Part shown: positions 1-11,785 of the stretch, in pieces | Layout of the letters: the number at the start of each line of letters is the position of its first letter | Position numbering within the stretch: the stretch's first letter is position 1 | Assembly: GCA_009823505.1 (NCBI GenBank) | Contig: VZQC01009936.1 | Location: 667,427-731,426 of the forward strand | DNA: 64,000 nucleotides | From: Rhizomys pruinosus | Taxonomy: Eukaryota; Chordata; Mammalia; Rodentia; Spalacidae | Reading direction: 5' to 3' | Translations under genes and position numbers: made by a program | The notes under the pieces: generated by a model | The model's database searches: none | Told to the model about the DNA's origin: nothing | What the model saw: only the letters and a program-made list of their open reading frames with translations

Positions 1-1020
1 GCAACATACATCTCTTCCTTAGGCTGGTACCACTCCCTGTATGCAGCTCTCCTTGGCAAATATCTCACAGCTCTGGCATCTCAAATGTCATCTTGGGGTC
101 TCTGCTGCCAACCAGGCTTCATACTCACAGCTTCACACAGTGGCCTATCAGGGCCTTCTTTTTTCAGGGATGCCCCTGCTGCACTCTAACTGGCCTTGGC
201 AGCTTTCTGAAACCATGGAAGAAGAACCTATGACTCCTTCATGCTTGTATCCTTAAAGCCAGCACCACGTGAATGAAACTACTAAGTTTGGCTGCAAGTT
301 TGGGATGGGCCCTGTCCAACTTCAACCACATTTGCAACTTTTCTCTGCCCTTTCAGTATTTTCCTTTCAAAAGTTGGAGGCTTAAGTGGGTGTAGTCTTG
401 CCCTGAAGGTACTGTTTCTTTTGTTTACTTGTAAATCTGGAGGCCTCTCCTGAATCACTTTAATCTCACTTTTTCCATTGTTTACTTGCAAATATCTAGG
501 CCCCTCCTTAATTACTTGAATCTCCTTATCAAAGGGATGCTCTCCTTCACATGCCTTGGCCCCACCTTTAATCTTCCTAGTGCAGTTATCAGATCCAAAC
601 TGTACATTCTGCATTTCTTTCTGCCCCATCTGCTCTTTTTCACTGTAGATCTGCACAATTTTTACCATTAATAGCCACGCCACAATTTCTACATTAGGCT
701 ATCTTGAAATATCCTCTGCCAAAGACATTAGTCCATTGCTTTTCAACTTAGCATCAGGCAAGCATTTGGGCTGTGGGCAAACTGCTGCCAGACTCTTTAT
801 CAAAATATCCCAGTTGCTGCCTAAGTCTTTATTTTCCTCTGGAACTACAGTTTTTGCAGCAATGATTTCTTCCAGGCTTCTACTAGAATGGCCCATTAAG
901 CTCTGCTTATAGTAGTCAACAGCTTTTCTAGCCCAAAGTTCCAAAGTCTTCCACATTTCTCTAAACATCCACATGGTCAGGTTCTTCACAGCCAACAGCC
1001 CACTCTCTGGTACCAACTAC
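1..1020 (-). mobile_element. MaLR (ERVL-MaLR) internal region, reverse, open at left edge
   Basis: Read on the minus strand from 1020 downward, the sequence begins 'tggtaccagagagtggg' and continues with the well-known rodent MaLR internal text (a line ending in 'ctggaagaaatcattgctg' follows). It abuts its LTR at 1021-1387. MaLR internal regions have no retained genes; the frames here are not real proteins. The element runs out of the window on the left. Confidence 0.7.
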
Positions 1021-1387
1021 TATATTAGTCACTTTTCTGTTGCTGTGATAAACCACCATGACTAAGGGAACTTATGAAAGGAAAGTTTATTTGAGCTTAC
1101 TATTGACAGTTCTAGGGAATCAGGGTCCATTGTGGCAGGAGGCATGGTGGCCGGGGCTGGAGCAGAAAGCCGAGGTTCACATCTCGCAATGAGTCAAGAC
1201 AGGAAGTCAAGAGAGAGAGAGAGACTGGAGACCGCAAGGCATATTAAACTCACTAAGCCCGCCCCCAATGACATACTTCCTCCAGCACAGCCACACCTTG
1301 TAAGACCTTCTGGAAACAGTGCCACCAACTGGGGATAAATGTCTGAATACTTAAAGCCTATGGAGGACCCTCATTCAAACCACCACA
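1021..1387 (-). mobile_element. MaLR-type LTR (ORR1/MT-like), reverse
   Basis: On the minus strand it opens TGTGGTGGTTTGAATGAGG, the typical head of rodent MaLR LTRs, and ends near 'gtgactaatata'. It contains the usual 'ggaggaagtatgtcatt' region. It is the 5' LTR of the internal sequence at 1-1020. Confidence 0.75.
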
Positions 1388-2071
1388 GCCTCTTCTCATT
1401 TTTTTAAGGTGACATCTGATCCCACATCTCTTGTTTCTAAGCCCAGCCTTACTTACCCTTCCTCATCCCTTCCATCAGAATCCACCCTATACTCAGGACC
1501 CTGTCTAAACCATATGGTGTTTCTGTTCTCTTTTGCTGACAGCAGTTGTCCTCACAACCCAGTAGCCTGTCTCCAGGTCTCACAGCTTCTGACATTGCAC
1601 CTCTCCCTCCCCCAAGCCTTTGCGGTATTAGGACAGCATTCTCCAGCCACATGTTGGGGTCTGGGCGACCATCAAGGGCAGACTCATTCCTCAGCATGAG
1701 CCTTCCTACCCATGCAGACATATCCTACCTTTATTTCTGGTAAAATAAAAAGACAGGGCAGCAGGAAGTATGTAAGAGCTGGAAGAGAGGGTAAAGGGCC
1801 ATGAAATCCCCTTCTAGATGCTATACAATCATTAGTTCACAACTGTTGTTATCTGTACTGGGCCCATATAAGACTGGCCCTGTCAATAGACATTCAAAGA
1901 AGAGGGAAAGGCTCACAGGGCTATAACCCCTGAGTTATTGGTTACTTATAGATTCTGGGATGAGGGAAATCTAGTTGTATACCCAGTGTAGAGCCCATCC
2001 AGCTCCAACGGAAAACTCCAAACCCATAGTAACAGGTGGTGCTAGTTCATCACAGTGGGTCACAAAGCAAA

Positions 2072-2104
<33 letters not shown>

Positions 2105-2506
2105 TAAATTATTTTAATGGTAAGACATGGTCAAGATTAGTGGTTAACAAACCATGATCCTTACCACACAAGCTCTGTGGATGCACTGGGCAGAGCCTGA
2201 GTCCAGTTCTCAGAGGCTCCGCTTCATCATCCATTAGAGCTGCCACATTCTTTTAGCAATGGCCTGACCTCTGTATAGATGGTTCCTGCTGCTAAAGTAA
2301 ATTGTAAATCTCATGGACTGAGGAAGGTCTAGATTCCCTCTAGCTCCAGCACACTGTAGATTCATAGTGACACAGGCTGTGATTAAATGTCTGCCTTTTC
2401 CTATACTCTGTTCTGGTAGTACAATTATTAAAAAATAGTTTTGTGCTAGAAATCTATGACTGTGGCTTATTAAAGTGTTTAAGCATAGAAGAACTTCAAT
2501 TGTAAA
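1388..2506. other. Mob3b intron, mostly unassigned
   Basis: No gene or clear transposon recognised apart from a perfect (AAT)n run at about 2071-2104. Confidence 0.5.
2071..2104 (+). repeat. (AAT)n microsatellite
   Basis: About eleven AAT units, 'aataataataataataata', followed by AT-rich sequence. Confidence 0.95.
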
Positions 2507-2716
2507 GGATCCAGAGAGATGGCTCAGTGGGTAAAGTACTTGCCACGTAAGCTTGAGGACCTGAGTTTGGTTCTTCAGAATTCTGGTAAAAAGTCAGGCA
2601 CTGCAGCACACATCTGTGACTCAAGCACTGGGAAGGCCTAGCTGAATTGGTGGGCTCCAAGTTCAGGGAGAGACCCTGTCTCAAAAAATATTGTGAAGAG
2701 CAGTGGAGGAAGGTGT
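2507..2716 (+). mobile_element. B4-type SINE
   Basis: An ID-like head, 'gagatggctcagtgggtaaa', is joined to a B1-like tail ending 'gagagaccctgtctcaaaa', the composite structure of B4. Diverged copy. Confidence 0.75.
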
Positions 2717-4319
2717 CGACTGGGTCTGGCTGTGAGACTGGTCGAGGCACTTATGGTATCTGAGCCAATGCCAGGAACAAGTCAAGTAAGATAATAGAGC
2801 AGCAAGGTACTAGATGTGGGGGAACGCAGGAGGTGTGGCACCTGCCCTTCGGAAATGCAATGTCCAAGCCTCAGAAGCTCCAAACCTAGGTTACCGAGGC
2901 AGGCAGGCCAGGGTCAACATCAGCAGGCAGATCTTGAGGAATGGAGGTCTGGGAGAGCGGCCACCATGCAGTTCCCACTGAGGCTCTGTAGACAGACAGG
3001 CCTTTTCCTTCTAATCAAGGAAATAGCATCTGTAACATCTCAGGTGAACTCTCGAGAATTTTAAATGATAGCAACTAATCAGAGCAGGTTCTTAAATCTC
3101 AGACAGAGCAGACCCCTTCTAGGAGTAACAGTTTGCTTTAGGATCATTTGCATTCTTGCTTTACACAGAACATGTGGACAAAAGTTCTGTTATGTTACAG
3201 CTTGGTAACACATCACCACCATCTATACTTACAATGTTATTTTTTAGAGTGTTATCTTTAAAATCTGTAACTTCCAAGATGAAGTATTCACGTGCATGTG
3301 GTTAAAAGTGAGTGCTGACTGGATATTGTATGCTTTAAATGAAGCAGCAAAGAATGGCTAACTGATGAGTTGGTGTCTACTTCAGAGCACACTGCTTCAT
3401 ACTGAAGCAACACTGCAGGTCATCCATGACACAAGTAACACAGACCATGGCTGTCCTTTTGTGGTCAGTGGTTACACAACTGGAGACAGTGATCCTTCCT
3501 CTCCCAGAAACTATCAATAGTCAATAGTTCAGAGGTAGAGGATTGGGTTCCTTGAGTCCTTCTCCATTCCTTGATGGACTCTGGACAGGGCCAGTCTTTC
3601 ATGGGCCCAGTGCAGGTAACCACAGTTCTTCTGAGTTAATGCTTGTAGTGGTTCTATGGCGTCTAGAGAATGGAAAGCTTCACTTGAGAAGCCCAATATT
3701 GGTGCTGACAGGCCCAGGCCATGAGCACCTTTGGTTTCTGTTTATATATTCCAAACAATAGAGCCTTCAGGGGCCCTGTGCACCACCTCTGCCCCCCAAG
3801 AGCTGGTGGAAATTACCAGACAACTCAAAGCACATGTGGAGGGATTTTATCTCACTAATCTTTGGAAAACATTGGCAGATAGGTTTGGAGTAACATGTTT
3901 GGCCACATCCACAGTCAGCTTTCATTTTACAGCCTAGCGATTGAAGAGGAAGACTCTCATTACGGCTGGTGCGGCCTACGTTCCATGTGCGGCCTAGGGT
4001 CTGTGCTGTGGTTTTGACTTTCTCTAGAACTCTTTTCCCTCAGGTTACGGCAGCCTTGGCATGAGCACTGCAGAGAAGTCTAACTGGTGCTCAGGGCCGA
4101 GGGTGTTTCCTTCTGTGTCAGTGGTGTGAGTGTTGGAGTTACAACAAATTCTCAGACATAATTACTTTATTCAGTTTCCACTCCTGCTGCAGGAGTGCTT
4201 GGCATTTTGCATTTTAAATGGCAAAATTCTCATAAACATTTCTGTTTCCAAGATGGACAACAGTAACAAAGGGGATTGAATTGGACAAGCATGGGTGTTT
4301 TCCTGAAGCACATGTGTGA
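2717..4319. other. Mob3b intron, no recognised element
   Basis: Single-copy looking sequence of mixed composition. No exon with a credible splice context and no clear repeat were seen. Confidence 0.4.
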
Positions 4320-4326
4320 GCACTCT

Positions 4327-4329
4327 CTT

Positions 4330-4376
<47 letters not shown>

Positions 4377-4532
4377 GGGTCTTTTCTCTCGTCCCCCTCT
4401 CCTCCTTCTCTCCTTCTCCGCTCTCCCTCGCCTCTCTCCCTCTCCCCCTCCCCCTCCCCCTCTTCCTCTCTCTCTCTCTCTCCCTCTCTTTCTCCCTCTC
4501 CCTCTCCCTCTCTCCCTCTCTCCCACATACCC
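4327..4532 (+). repeat. Polypyrimidine (TC)n tract, about 205 bp
   Basis: A pure (TC)n block of about 45 bases grades into an irregular C/T-only tract, almost without purines on the plus strand. Frames through it are low-complexity Leu-Ser or Arg-Glu strings and are not genes. Confidence 0.95.
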
Positions 4533-4884
4533 ACACCCATGCACTTATCTTTTTGTAACAGAGCTTCAAGTCTTTGAAATCCTCTTTCCTCAGGGATTTT
4601 TTTTTTTTGCATTTGCAAATGAAATTATAAATAAATTATTTTTTGAAGATTTTAAAATTTTTTTCTCAAATGAATAACTGTGGGGTTTTTCTCTTTAAAA
4701 GTTCCTTTAATTGTGGTAAGATACATATCAGATAAAATTTAGCATCTTAGCCATTTCCAAGTATACAGATCAGTGGCACTAACTGTACTTACAGTGTCAG
4801 ACAACCATCACTACAGCCATCTCCAGACCGTCTTCTTTCAAGGTCACTGGGTTTCCCTCTGCTTCTCTGTCTCTTTCTCTCTCT

Positions 4885-5195
4885 GTCTCTCTGTACGTGG
4901 TGCATGTATGCATTCATCTGGGTGTGTGCACATGTGTATGCACATGAACACCAGACATCAACACCGGGTGGCTTTCTTTCTTCTTGCAGCAGCATCTTCT
5001 CAGCTGGGCTGGCAGGCCGATGAGCTATCAGACGAGACCCTCTTGTCTCCACACCCATCCCCCCTCTCTGCGGGCTTTAGAGAAGTGTGTCACCATACCC
5101 AGATTTTTATGTGGGTGCTGGGGAGTCCAGCTCAGTTCTTCACACTTGCATAGTAAGCACTTTACTGACTGAGCTCTCTCTCTCCAGACCCTCAA
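4885..5195 (-). mobile_element. B4/B2-like SINE remnant, reverse
   Basis: The right end 'gactgagctctctctctcc' with 'tgtgggtgctggggag' upstream is the reverse head of a tRNA-derived SINE. The left part resembles the TG-rich tail seen in B4 copies. Strongly diverged. Confidence 0.5.
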
Positions 5196-5211
5196 GACCA
5201 AAGGAAGTACA

Positions 5212-5297
5212 CACTTCCTGATTCTAGAACTCAGGAGGCAGAGGCAGAAGAATCAAGATTTTAAGGTTAGCCCGGGTCCATAGAAACACTCACTCTT

Positions 5298-5328
<31 letters not shown>

Positions 5329-5330
5329 AG
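5212..5330 (+). mobile_element. Degenerate B1 with (CAA)n tail
   Basis: 'actcaggaggcagaggcag' is the B1 core; the tail is a (CAA)n run at about 5302-5328. Confidence 0.55.
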
Positions 5331-5335
5331 CAACG

Positions 5336-5565
5336 TGTTGGAGAGATGGCTCATCGATTAAGAGCACTGGCTGCTCTTGCAGAGGACCTATGTTTGATTC
5401 CCAGCATCTACATGACAGCTAACAACTGTCTGTAAGTCCAGTTCCATGGGAATCCAATTCCCTCTTCTGACCTCTGCAGGCATTGTGCAACACTGGTGCA
5501 CTTACACACATTCAAGCAGTAAATTTATACACATAAAATAAAAATAATAAAAAAATTAAAAGACC
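5336..5565 (+). mobile_element. B2/B3 SINE
   Basis: The tRNA-derived head 'ggagagatggctcatcgatt' carries pol III A/B-box-like sequence; the body runs to 'cccagcatctacatgacag' and the A/T-rich tail ends near 5565. Confidence 0.85.
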
Positions 5566-6524
5566 AATAGTTTATATTTCTATTGTTGTTTTAGGGGAAA
5601 TGAAGAAATAATGCAAAAAACAAAAGATGCCTTTTTTCCTCTTGAGCTGAAGCAGTGCTGCTCCAACTTTCTAGGCATTAGGTAATTTTCCTCTTTTATG
5701 AGGAATAAAAGAGAGTGACCACAGTATCATGTACCTTCCCTTATCATTAATAAGTCTAAGAGTCTACCTTGTAATAACCTTGTAATATCAGAAAAGCAAA
5801 CTAGGAAGGGAGCCCAGCAAGAAAGAAGTGTTTAACCCTTTAGGGAAAATTAATATTACTTTCATGGTTCATTAACCATGATTCTAAGAACAAGGAAAGC
5901 AGATGCTTTGCCTTTCCCATCGTCTGAGAGTCCTGGCAGTCTGGGTGTTGTGGACCCTGGTCACTCCTTCCTTGCCTCACCTGTGCATGTCCCCACAAGG
6001 ATAACTTCACTGCTCTGCAGAGAGAAGAAATGTTTGTTTCCAGGCTAATTTTGAAAAGATGGGTTAGGGACCTGTTTATAACCTATTGGACTTTAAACCA
6101 GAGTTGCCCCCATGGTGGTGGTGGAGACCTTGGGTCTGCGTGCTGGGTTCTCTGGCCCAAGGGCCATGTGCTCGTCAGTCCTTTCTTCACTCTGCTTTTG
6201 AGGTATGGAAGCAAAGACAGCACAGATGTGGTGAGGTCAGGTTCCCATGAAACCCGAGTCATGGACATTAAAATTTGAATAATCACATGTCAAAGAGTCT
6301 TAATTTTTTTAAGACTATTTGAAAATACAGTGGTAAGTACAATTTTTGGACTATAGACCATGTAAAGGCAGGTGTAGACTGGATTCAGTCCAGGCATTGT
6401 ACCTTTTTTGTCCTGGTTATAAAGAAGAAGAAAAAGGAAAGAATTCCAAGGCTGGAGGAAGATACAGCACAGACCCCCATAGTGCTACAGCGCTAGGCAG
6501 TGTGTCTTGAGAACACAGTGGTGA
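5566..6524. other. Mob3b intron, unassigned
   Basis: No supported gene or repeat. AT-rich with scattered short homopolymers. Confidence 0.4.
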
Positions 6525-6720
6525 TGAGTCCCTTAGAGTTGCTTCTTGTCTTGCTGTGACAAAATACCTGACAAAGGCAGCTTAAGGGAGGAAGGGTTTA
6601 TTGGGCTCACAGTTTCAGGACATAGTCCATTTTGGTGGGAGCCGTGGCGGCAGGACTTAGAAGCAGCTGGTCACATGGCATCCTCTGTACGAAAGCCATG
6701 AATTCTCCTGCTTGGCTTTT
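6525..6720 (-). mobile_element. MaLR LTR fragment, reverse
   Basis: 'cttgctgtgacaaaatacc' and 'gaagggtttattgggctca' are the reverse 3' part of a rodent MaLR LTR. It is interrupted at the right by the T-tract of the next element. Confidence 0.6.
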
Positions 6721-7310
6721 TTTTTTTTTTTTTTTTTGCTTCTATTTTTTTTTTTTTAATTGTTGCTTTGTGTATTTTATACATCATTTTCCAATTCAGT
6801 TCAAGCATATATCCCTTTCCCTTACCCCCACCCCCCCCCTACCCCTCCCAGATCCTGCCTTCTGCCGTAACCTTTCTTCGTCTTTCTGTTTTTTTTGTTT
6901 TGCTTTGTTTTGTTTTCTTTTTTTTTAACAATAAGTGATAATTTATGAGTACAAGCATCCTTCATGTAAAACTAATTTGCAAGCAGTTGTGACCAAACCC
7001 ACACAGCTCATGGGTCCCACCATCCAGCGGGGGGGGGGCTTGTATGTTCAATCAAGTTGATCAAATGTGTGTCCAGTCTATATTGTTGTAGTTTCACCAT
7101 TCACCCCAATCGCAGCCCTTACATTCTACTGTGGCCCCTCTTCCGCAGATTGTTCCCTAGGCTTAGAAAAGGGGCACAGGTGGATGAAAAGCAAAACAGT
7201 CTACTTTCTCTGGAGCTGTTGTCTTGGTCTCTAGTCAATTCTGGCTGTTTTCTTTCATGGGCTGACAGCTTGTCCAGGCATAACCTTTCGATCCTACTAA
7301 TGAAGCACAT
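6721..7310 (-). mobile_element. L1 3' end (A-tail at left), reverse
   Basis: A poly(T) start, then on the minus strand a G-rich polypurine stretch followed by a 3' UTR-like body. The same roughly 550-base sequence recurs at 39385-39935. Poly(A) plus polypurine tract is the hallmark of a rodent L1 3' UTR; the subfamily is not identified. Confidence 0.55.
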
Positions 7311-7410
7311 GCAATTAGATATACAGGTATTTAAACAGTATAATATATAGCCTTTCGATCCTACTAATGAAGCACACGCAATTAGATATATAGGTATTTA
7401 AACAGTACTA
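7285..7410 (+). repeat. Two direct copies of a roughly 65-bp unit
   Basis: 'cctttcgatcctactaatga' starts at about 7286 and again at about 7351; the copies differ at a few bases. Local tandem duplication within the L1-like element. Confidence 0.9.
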
Positions 7411-9735
7411 ATTGTTATGGTAGGTTACTTTGGTATAGACACAGATGTTTGGATGGTATGTTAATCCATGAATTACATTTTCTTCTGTTAAGTATGACAG
7501 GGTCTTCGTGTGGTTTATAACATCTCCTAACCATTAGAGGATGTAAGCTTGTGGCATCAGCCGTGGGTTATTCCTCCAAGGAGAGAGCTAATAGCCAATT
7601 AGATTTGGGATATACAGACATATGGCTGCCACTGCTGCACAGTATTTCCAGGCAGATGAGGTGTAGCTGGTGCTGACGGAGGAGTCTTGCTTGACTCAAG
7701 GAGACCTATATTTGCTTTATTGGTTTAGTGGTCTTTGGTAACACTCTCTGGCATCCCAGAGACCATCTGTATACTTGCAAGTGCGGTCTCCATACATCTT
7801 TCCCATGTTTATATCAGGTCTTCAACAGCAGGGCCTTATCGCCTCTCTTCCTGCAGATATCCCAGTTTGGAGGCAAGGAGCCTTTACCATTTGTGGGGGC
7901 TTGGATCCCCTGGCCAACATCTCCTTGGTAGAATAATCCATTGTTGATGTCAGAGCTCCTGTATTAATATATTTTGTTTAAGTGCATAGCTTAAGGAGAC
8001 TTTAGCATTATATTTGGTTCTGAATAGAGAATAATCCTTTTCACAGTTTCTATGTCCATTAGTCAATTAAAGAAGGCAGTTTTACTGATTTTACAAGAGA
8101 ATACCTCTATAACAGCTGGCTCCAATCTACAGCTGGAGAACGACCTCATCATCATCATATTTCTCCTTATTCTATGGGGGGGAGTTAAGAAAGTCTCTTG
8201 TATTAAAACCTTTGCGGCACCTAGAAGGTAAGCTTCGTTAGGAATCATTAAAAATAGTTGTTACTAGTAGGATCTAGAGAGGGACCTGATGTCTGCAGCA
8301 GTCTGAGGCATTTCTTCCCTTCAAAGCCCAGAGGAGTCAATCCTTCTGCTGGCACTTTCTGGTACATCCTACTCACTGCAAAGCTGCATTTTCTTTCTCA
8401 GCCATTAAGTTGGTGATACTCTGGCCTGTTGGAACATACAAATCCTTTCCCATAGTTAGTTTTAAGATTTGGATTGCAAGGAGGCTTTCTCCTTTGTGAT
8501 TCAGTGCAAGGGCCTGACCCATGGAGTGGTACTCCCCACAGCTAAGGGAGGTCTTCCCACCTCAAGGAAGGTCATTGAGATAATGCTTCACAGGCATGCC
8601 TAGAAGGCTAATGGAGTCTAGCTAATCCTTCAGAGCCATCATGCCCAGAGGCTTGTCTCCTCTAAGTCTTATCAGGTTGATGACAGTGACCATCACAACT
8701 GTGATGCTGTTGTGCTCCAGAGTCACTGTGAGGCATAGCCTGCCTTCAGCAAGGGGGCTCCAAAGATACACAGTTCTTCCTTTCAGTGACACAGTAGAAA
8801 CCCAGAGGCTGGATGTGTTTACATAAAGTGACTTATTTTTAATGTTTATAGGGTTTGGGAAAAGAAAAGCAGTGTTATTCCTCTATCAGTATGAATAAAT
8901 ATTCTGTGTGGGTGGCAGGGTGTGTGTTTATCTGTCCATAGGTGTGTAAACATGGACTTGAGAGCCTTCATGTATGTGGCACGTTTACACACACCTTTGC
9001 ATCCTGAAAATGCCCTCTGTGTCAGCAGTGCGCACGGCTGTTTAGGAACAGAAGTCATCAAATAAATGCTGTTCCTTCTGGTTTGGGAGGTCTGGCTGCC
9101 ACATTTCAATTTCTACTTGGTTTGGTTCTTTTCCCACCCACGTTCCTAAAGACAACAGAAAGAGCAGTTTTCATTCCCATGCTCATCTATACCAAAGAAC
9201 TTAAAAAACGTTGTCTTTTTTGTCTTGTTTCTGTAGCTTGGCTGTCCTCCCTTCCTTGTTCAGCACACGCAGACTCTGGGATGCTCCAGAGGCACAACAG
9301 CAGCCCTAGCTTTGTGTCTCCCAGGAGCAGTGTCACCAGCGAGTCCCATGCTCACAAACCCTGTTCCAGTGGCCTCTGAGACAGAGTCCACTGAAAGCAT
9401 GTGCAGTGTGAATGGTCATGTGTGAACTGTTGTGCTTGGGAACATACAGACAGCCTGATAGGAGGAGAGAGTTACAATTCCAGTACACGATGGTGGCCAA
9501 GAGTCTGGCCCTCAGTTCCCTCTCTGCAGAGGAGATGCTTTAGGAGGCCATAGGAGATGCTTTTAGTGCTGTGTGAAACCCTCAGCCTCACTGTGCCACG
9601 CACACAGTGCCTGACACAGTGCCTGACATGTGGGAAAAGCTGGGTGCTCGATGAGGATACCAGGAACTACTGACCAGTCATGTTCTTTTCCCTGTCTGTC
9701 TTACTCTGCCTTTGGGGACTCCATCTGCCAAGTGG
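7411..9735. other. Mob3b intron, unassigned
   Basis: It may partly continue the adjacent L1-like element but I could not assign it. No exon recognised. Confidence 0.35.
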
Positions 9736-9740
<5 letters not shown>

Positions 9741-9779
<39 letters not shown>

Positions 9780-9870
9780 TGTGCATATGTATTAATATAC
9801 ATGTATATGTATTAATTTATGTAATATATACATATGTGACATATATGTACTGTAACATACATATTACAAA
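9741..9870 (+). repeat. (CA)n microsatellite followed by (TATG)-type AT-rich repeat
   Basis: A pure CA run from about 9741 to 9774 is followed by alternating 'atgtatatgt' blocks to about 9870. Confidence 0.95.
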
Positions 9871-11639
9871 AATACTTTAGAATGACTGGTTAACACCAGT
9901 GTCCTATTATTTTCTGTTCTAGTTCTTAGTAAATGGACACAGTTACATTACAAGAATATTTCTGTAAAACCTGGATAGGTCCCATAATCTGACTGTTACC
10001 TGCTGGTCAGTCTGACTACCCTGAACAGAAACTTCCACCCCACATCCTGCTACTTGAGGACCAGAGGTAGCTTCTGAGCTCAAGGAGGAAATGACGTGAG
10101 GATTCTCTCTGGTGGCTCACAGAGTTCCGGACCTTCAGCATGGCCTTTGTGACATCATGGACACTAGCTGGGTGTTCCTCAGCCTGCTCGGTGGATAAGC
10201 ACGGCTCCTTAGAAAGTGCCGTGGGGTTGCCTGTCTGTTCAGAGAAGTGGGCTGGGAAAGGCGAAGCTCCAGGAACTGCCAAGGCATTTGTCGCAAGATC
10301 AATGTTATCTCCTCTGGTACACACACTATTCTGATTCTAGAAAGTGAGAGGAGAAACCCTCCCTGCAGGAAGTGGGAGCCAGCCTCCTCCTGACAGCTGT
10401 GCTCCTGCCTGGCAGTCCAGCTTTTCCAGGCTGGTCGCAGAGTTGTTGAGGATGTTTGATGTCTTGTTTCTTTGCTTTCCTAACTTTTCTCTCTTCTTTC
10501 TTCAGGGATGGGACAATAGCTATGAGCCTGATGTTTGTCTTGGGTCTCCCTCCACAGGAACTGTTGTTCCCTTGTCTGGGGAGAACTGGCATCCAGGCCA
10601 CATGCTTAGCAACTTGCTACTCCGGTCCTTGATACTTTTCCTCACACCAGAGTCCTCTGCCGATTCTTGGAGTTGTTCTGGGGGTGGGGGTGGGAGGGTG
10701 TTCCATGTAGGCAGCTTGGAAGTAGCAAGGACAGCTAAGCAGGGTGTGGAAGGATGAACTGGAATGATAATTAGCTTTCCAATACTGCAGGAACAAGTGC
10801 ACAGCACACAGAAGCCAGGAGTGTGCCAGGTTTGACCATGGAGCAGAGCAGATCCTGAGGTCGTTTAGGCAGTGTCAAAGTACTAGTAAGTCATCCTGCA
10901 GGAAATCGAGAAGGTGGGGACCAGTTTTATGCCTCTGGGTTTCAGCAGAGCCTCTCTACCAGTGCTGCTGAGAAAGCAGCAGTAGCTGAAGAGAGAGCTG
11001 TGCTCACCCTTGGGTGCACACTAGATCCGCTGCAAGGCAGCCTGGGAGCACAGCGGCCTCTGGGTCCAGCAAGCTCAGAAACTCAATTCAGATTTTACAG
11101 GATCTCAACAGACACCTGCCCATTCCTGCAATGATCTGACACCAGTGCTCCCATGCTTCTCATAGCCAGGGTGCACAGTCACCCCAGTCTGCAGTCAGGA
11201 ATGGTCTCATTAGGCCCGACGGTGAGCTGGGCACCACAGCATCCTTTACTGATGCTGATTCAGCGCTCCTCCAAGAAAACTGGCTTGCCCCATCCCGAGG
11301 AACTTGCTTGGCCTGCAAGTGAGTTTGGGAGATGAGGCCAGAGTGGACTATCCGTGTGACCTAAGGAAGTGGGTGTGGACACAAGCCAGCATCCTAGAGA
11401 ACGCAGGGAAATCCTGGTACTAACTTCACCTGAGGGAAGGAAATCCCCTGGTCACTGTTTTTAATCCACCTACTTTTGGGAGAGGGGAAATATACCGCGC
11501 ATATCAAAATAAGTAAATAAAATATGGATACAATCTGGAGGTTTTGAAGTCTCTAAGAAAGTGTGAGATCCCAAGGGCCATCCAACCATCAGAATGGAGC
11601 TCTACCCCGTTAAAGGATTTTCTTTTCTTCTGTCTTACT
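9871..11639. other. Mob3b intron, unassigned, relatively GC-rich
   Basis: No repeat recognised. Several open frames here lack splice or start context and overlap on both strands, so they are not called. Confidence 0.4.
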
Positions 11640-11785
11640 GGTTTTGAGACGGGGTCTTGCTATCAATGTAGACCAGCCTGGGCTCGGCCTCACAAAGATC
11701 TGCCTGCCTTTGCCTGTAGAGTGCTGGTTTTACAGGTGAATGCTGAGCTTAGAGCTGAGTGCCACCATGCTCAGCAGGTCAGGTT
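11640..11785 (-). mobile_element. Degenerate B1 SINE, reverse
   Basis: 'ttttgagacggggtcttgct' and 'gtgccaccatgctcag' bracket a diverged reverse B1. Confidence 0.65.

Noticed and set aside
4171..4677. Overlapping long frames on both strands rich in Arg-Glu or Leu-Ser
   Set aside because: They are translations of the (TC)n tract and its complement; no start context, splice sites or homology.
9083..9379. 98-residue frame starting MGGLAATF
   Set aside because: Looks like chance in intronic sequence; no domain, signal or conservation evidence readable here.
10016..10807. Several 90-137 residue frames on both strands
   Set aside because: Mutually overlapping on both strands within an intron, no homology, no splice pattern.
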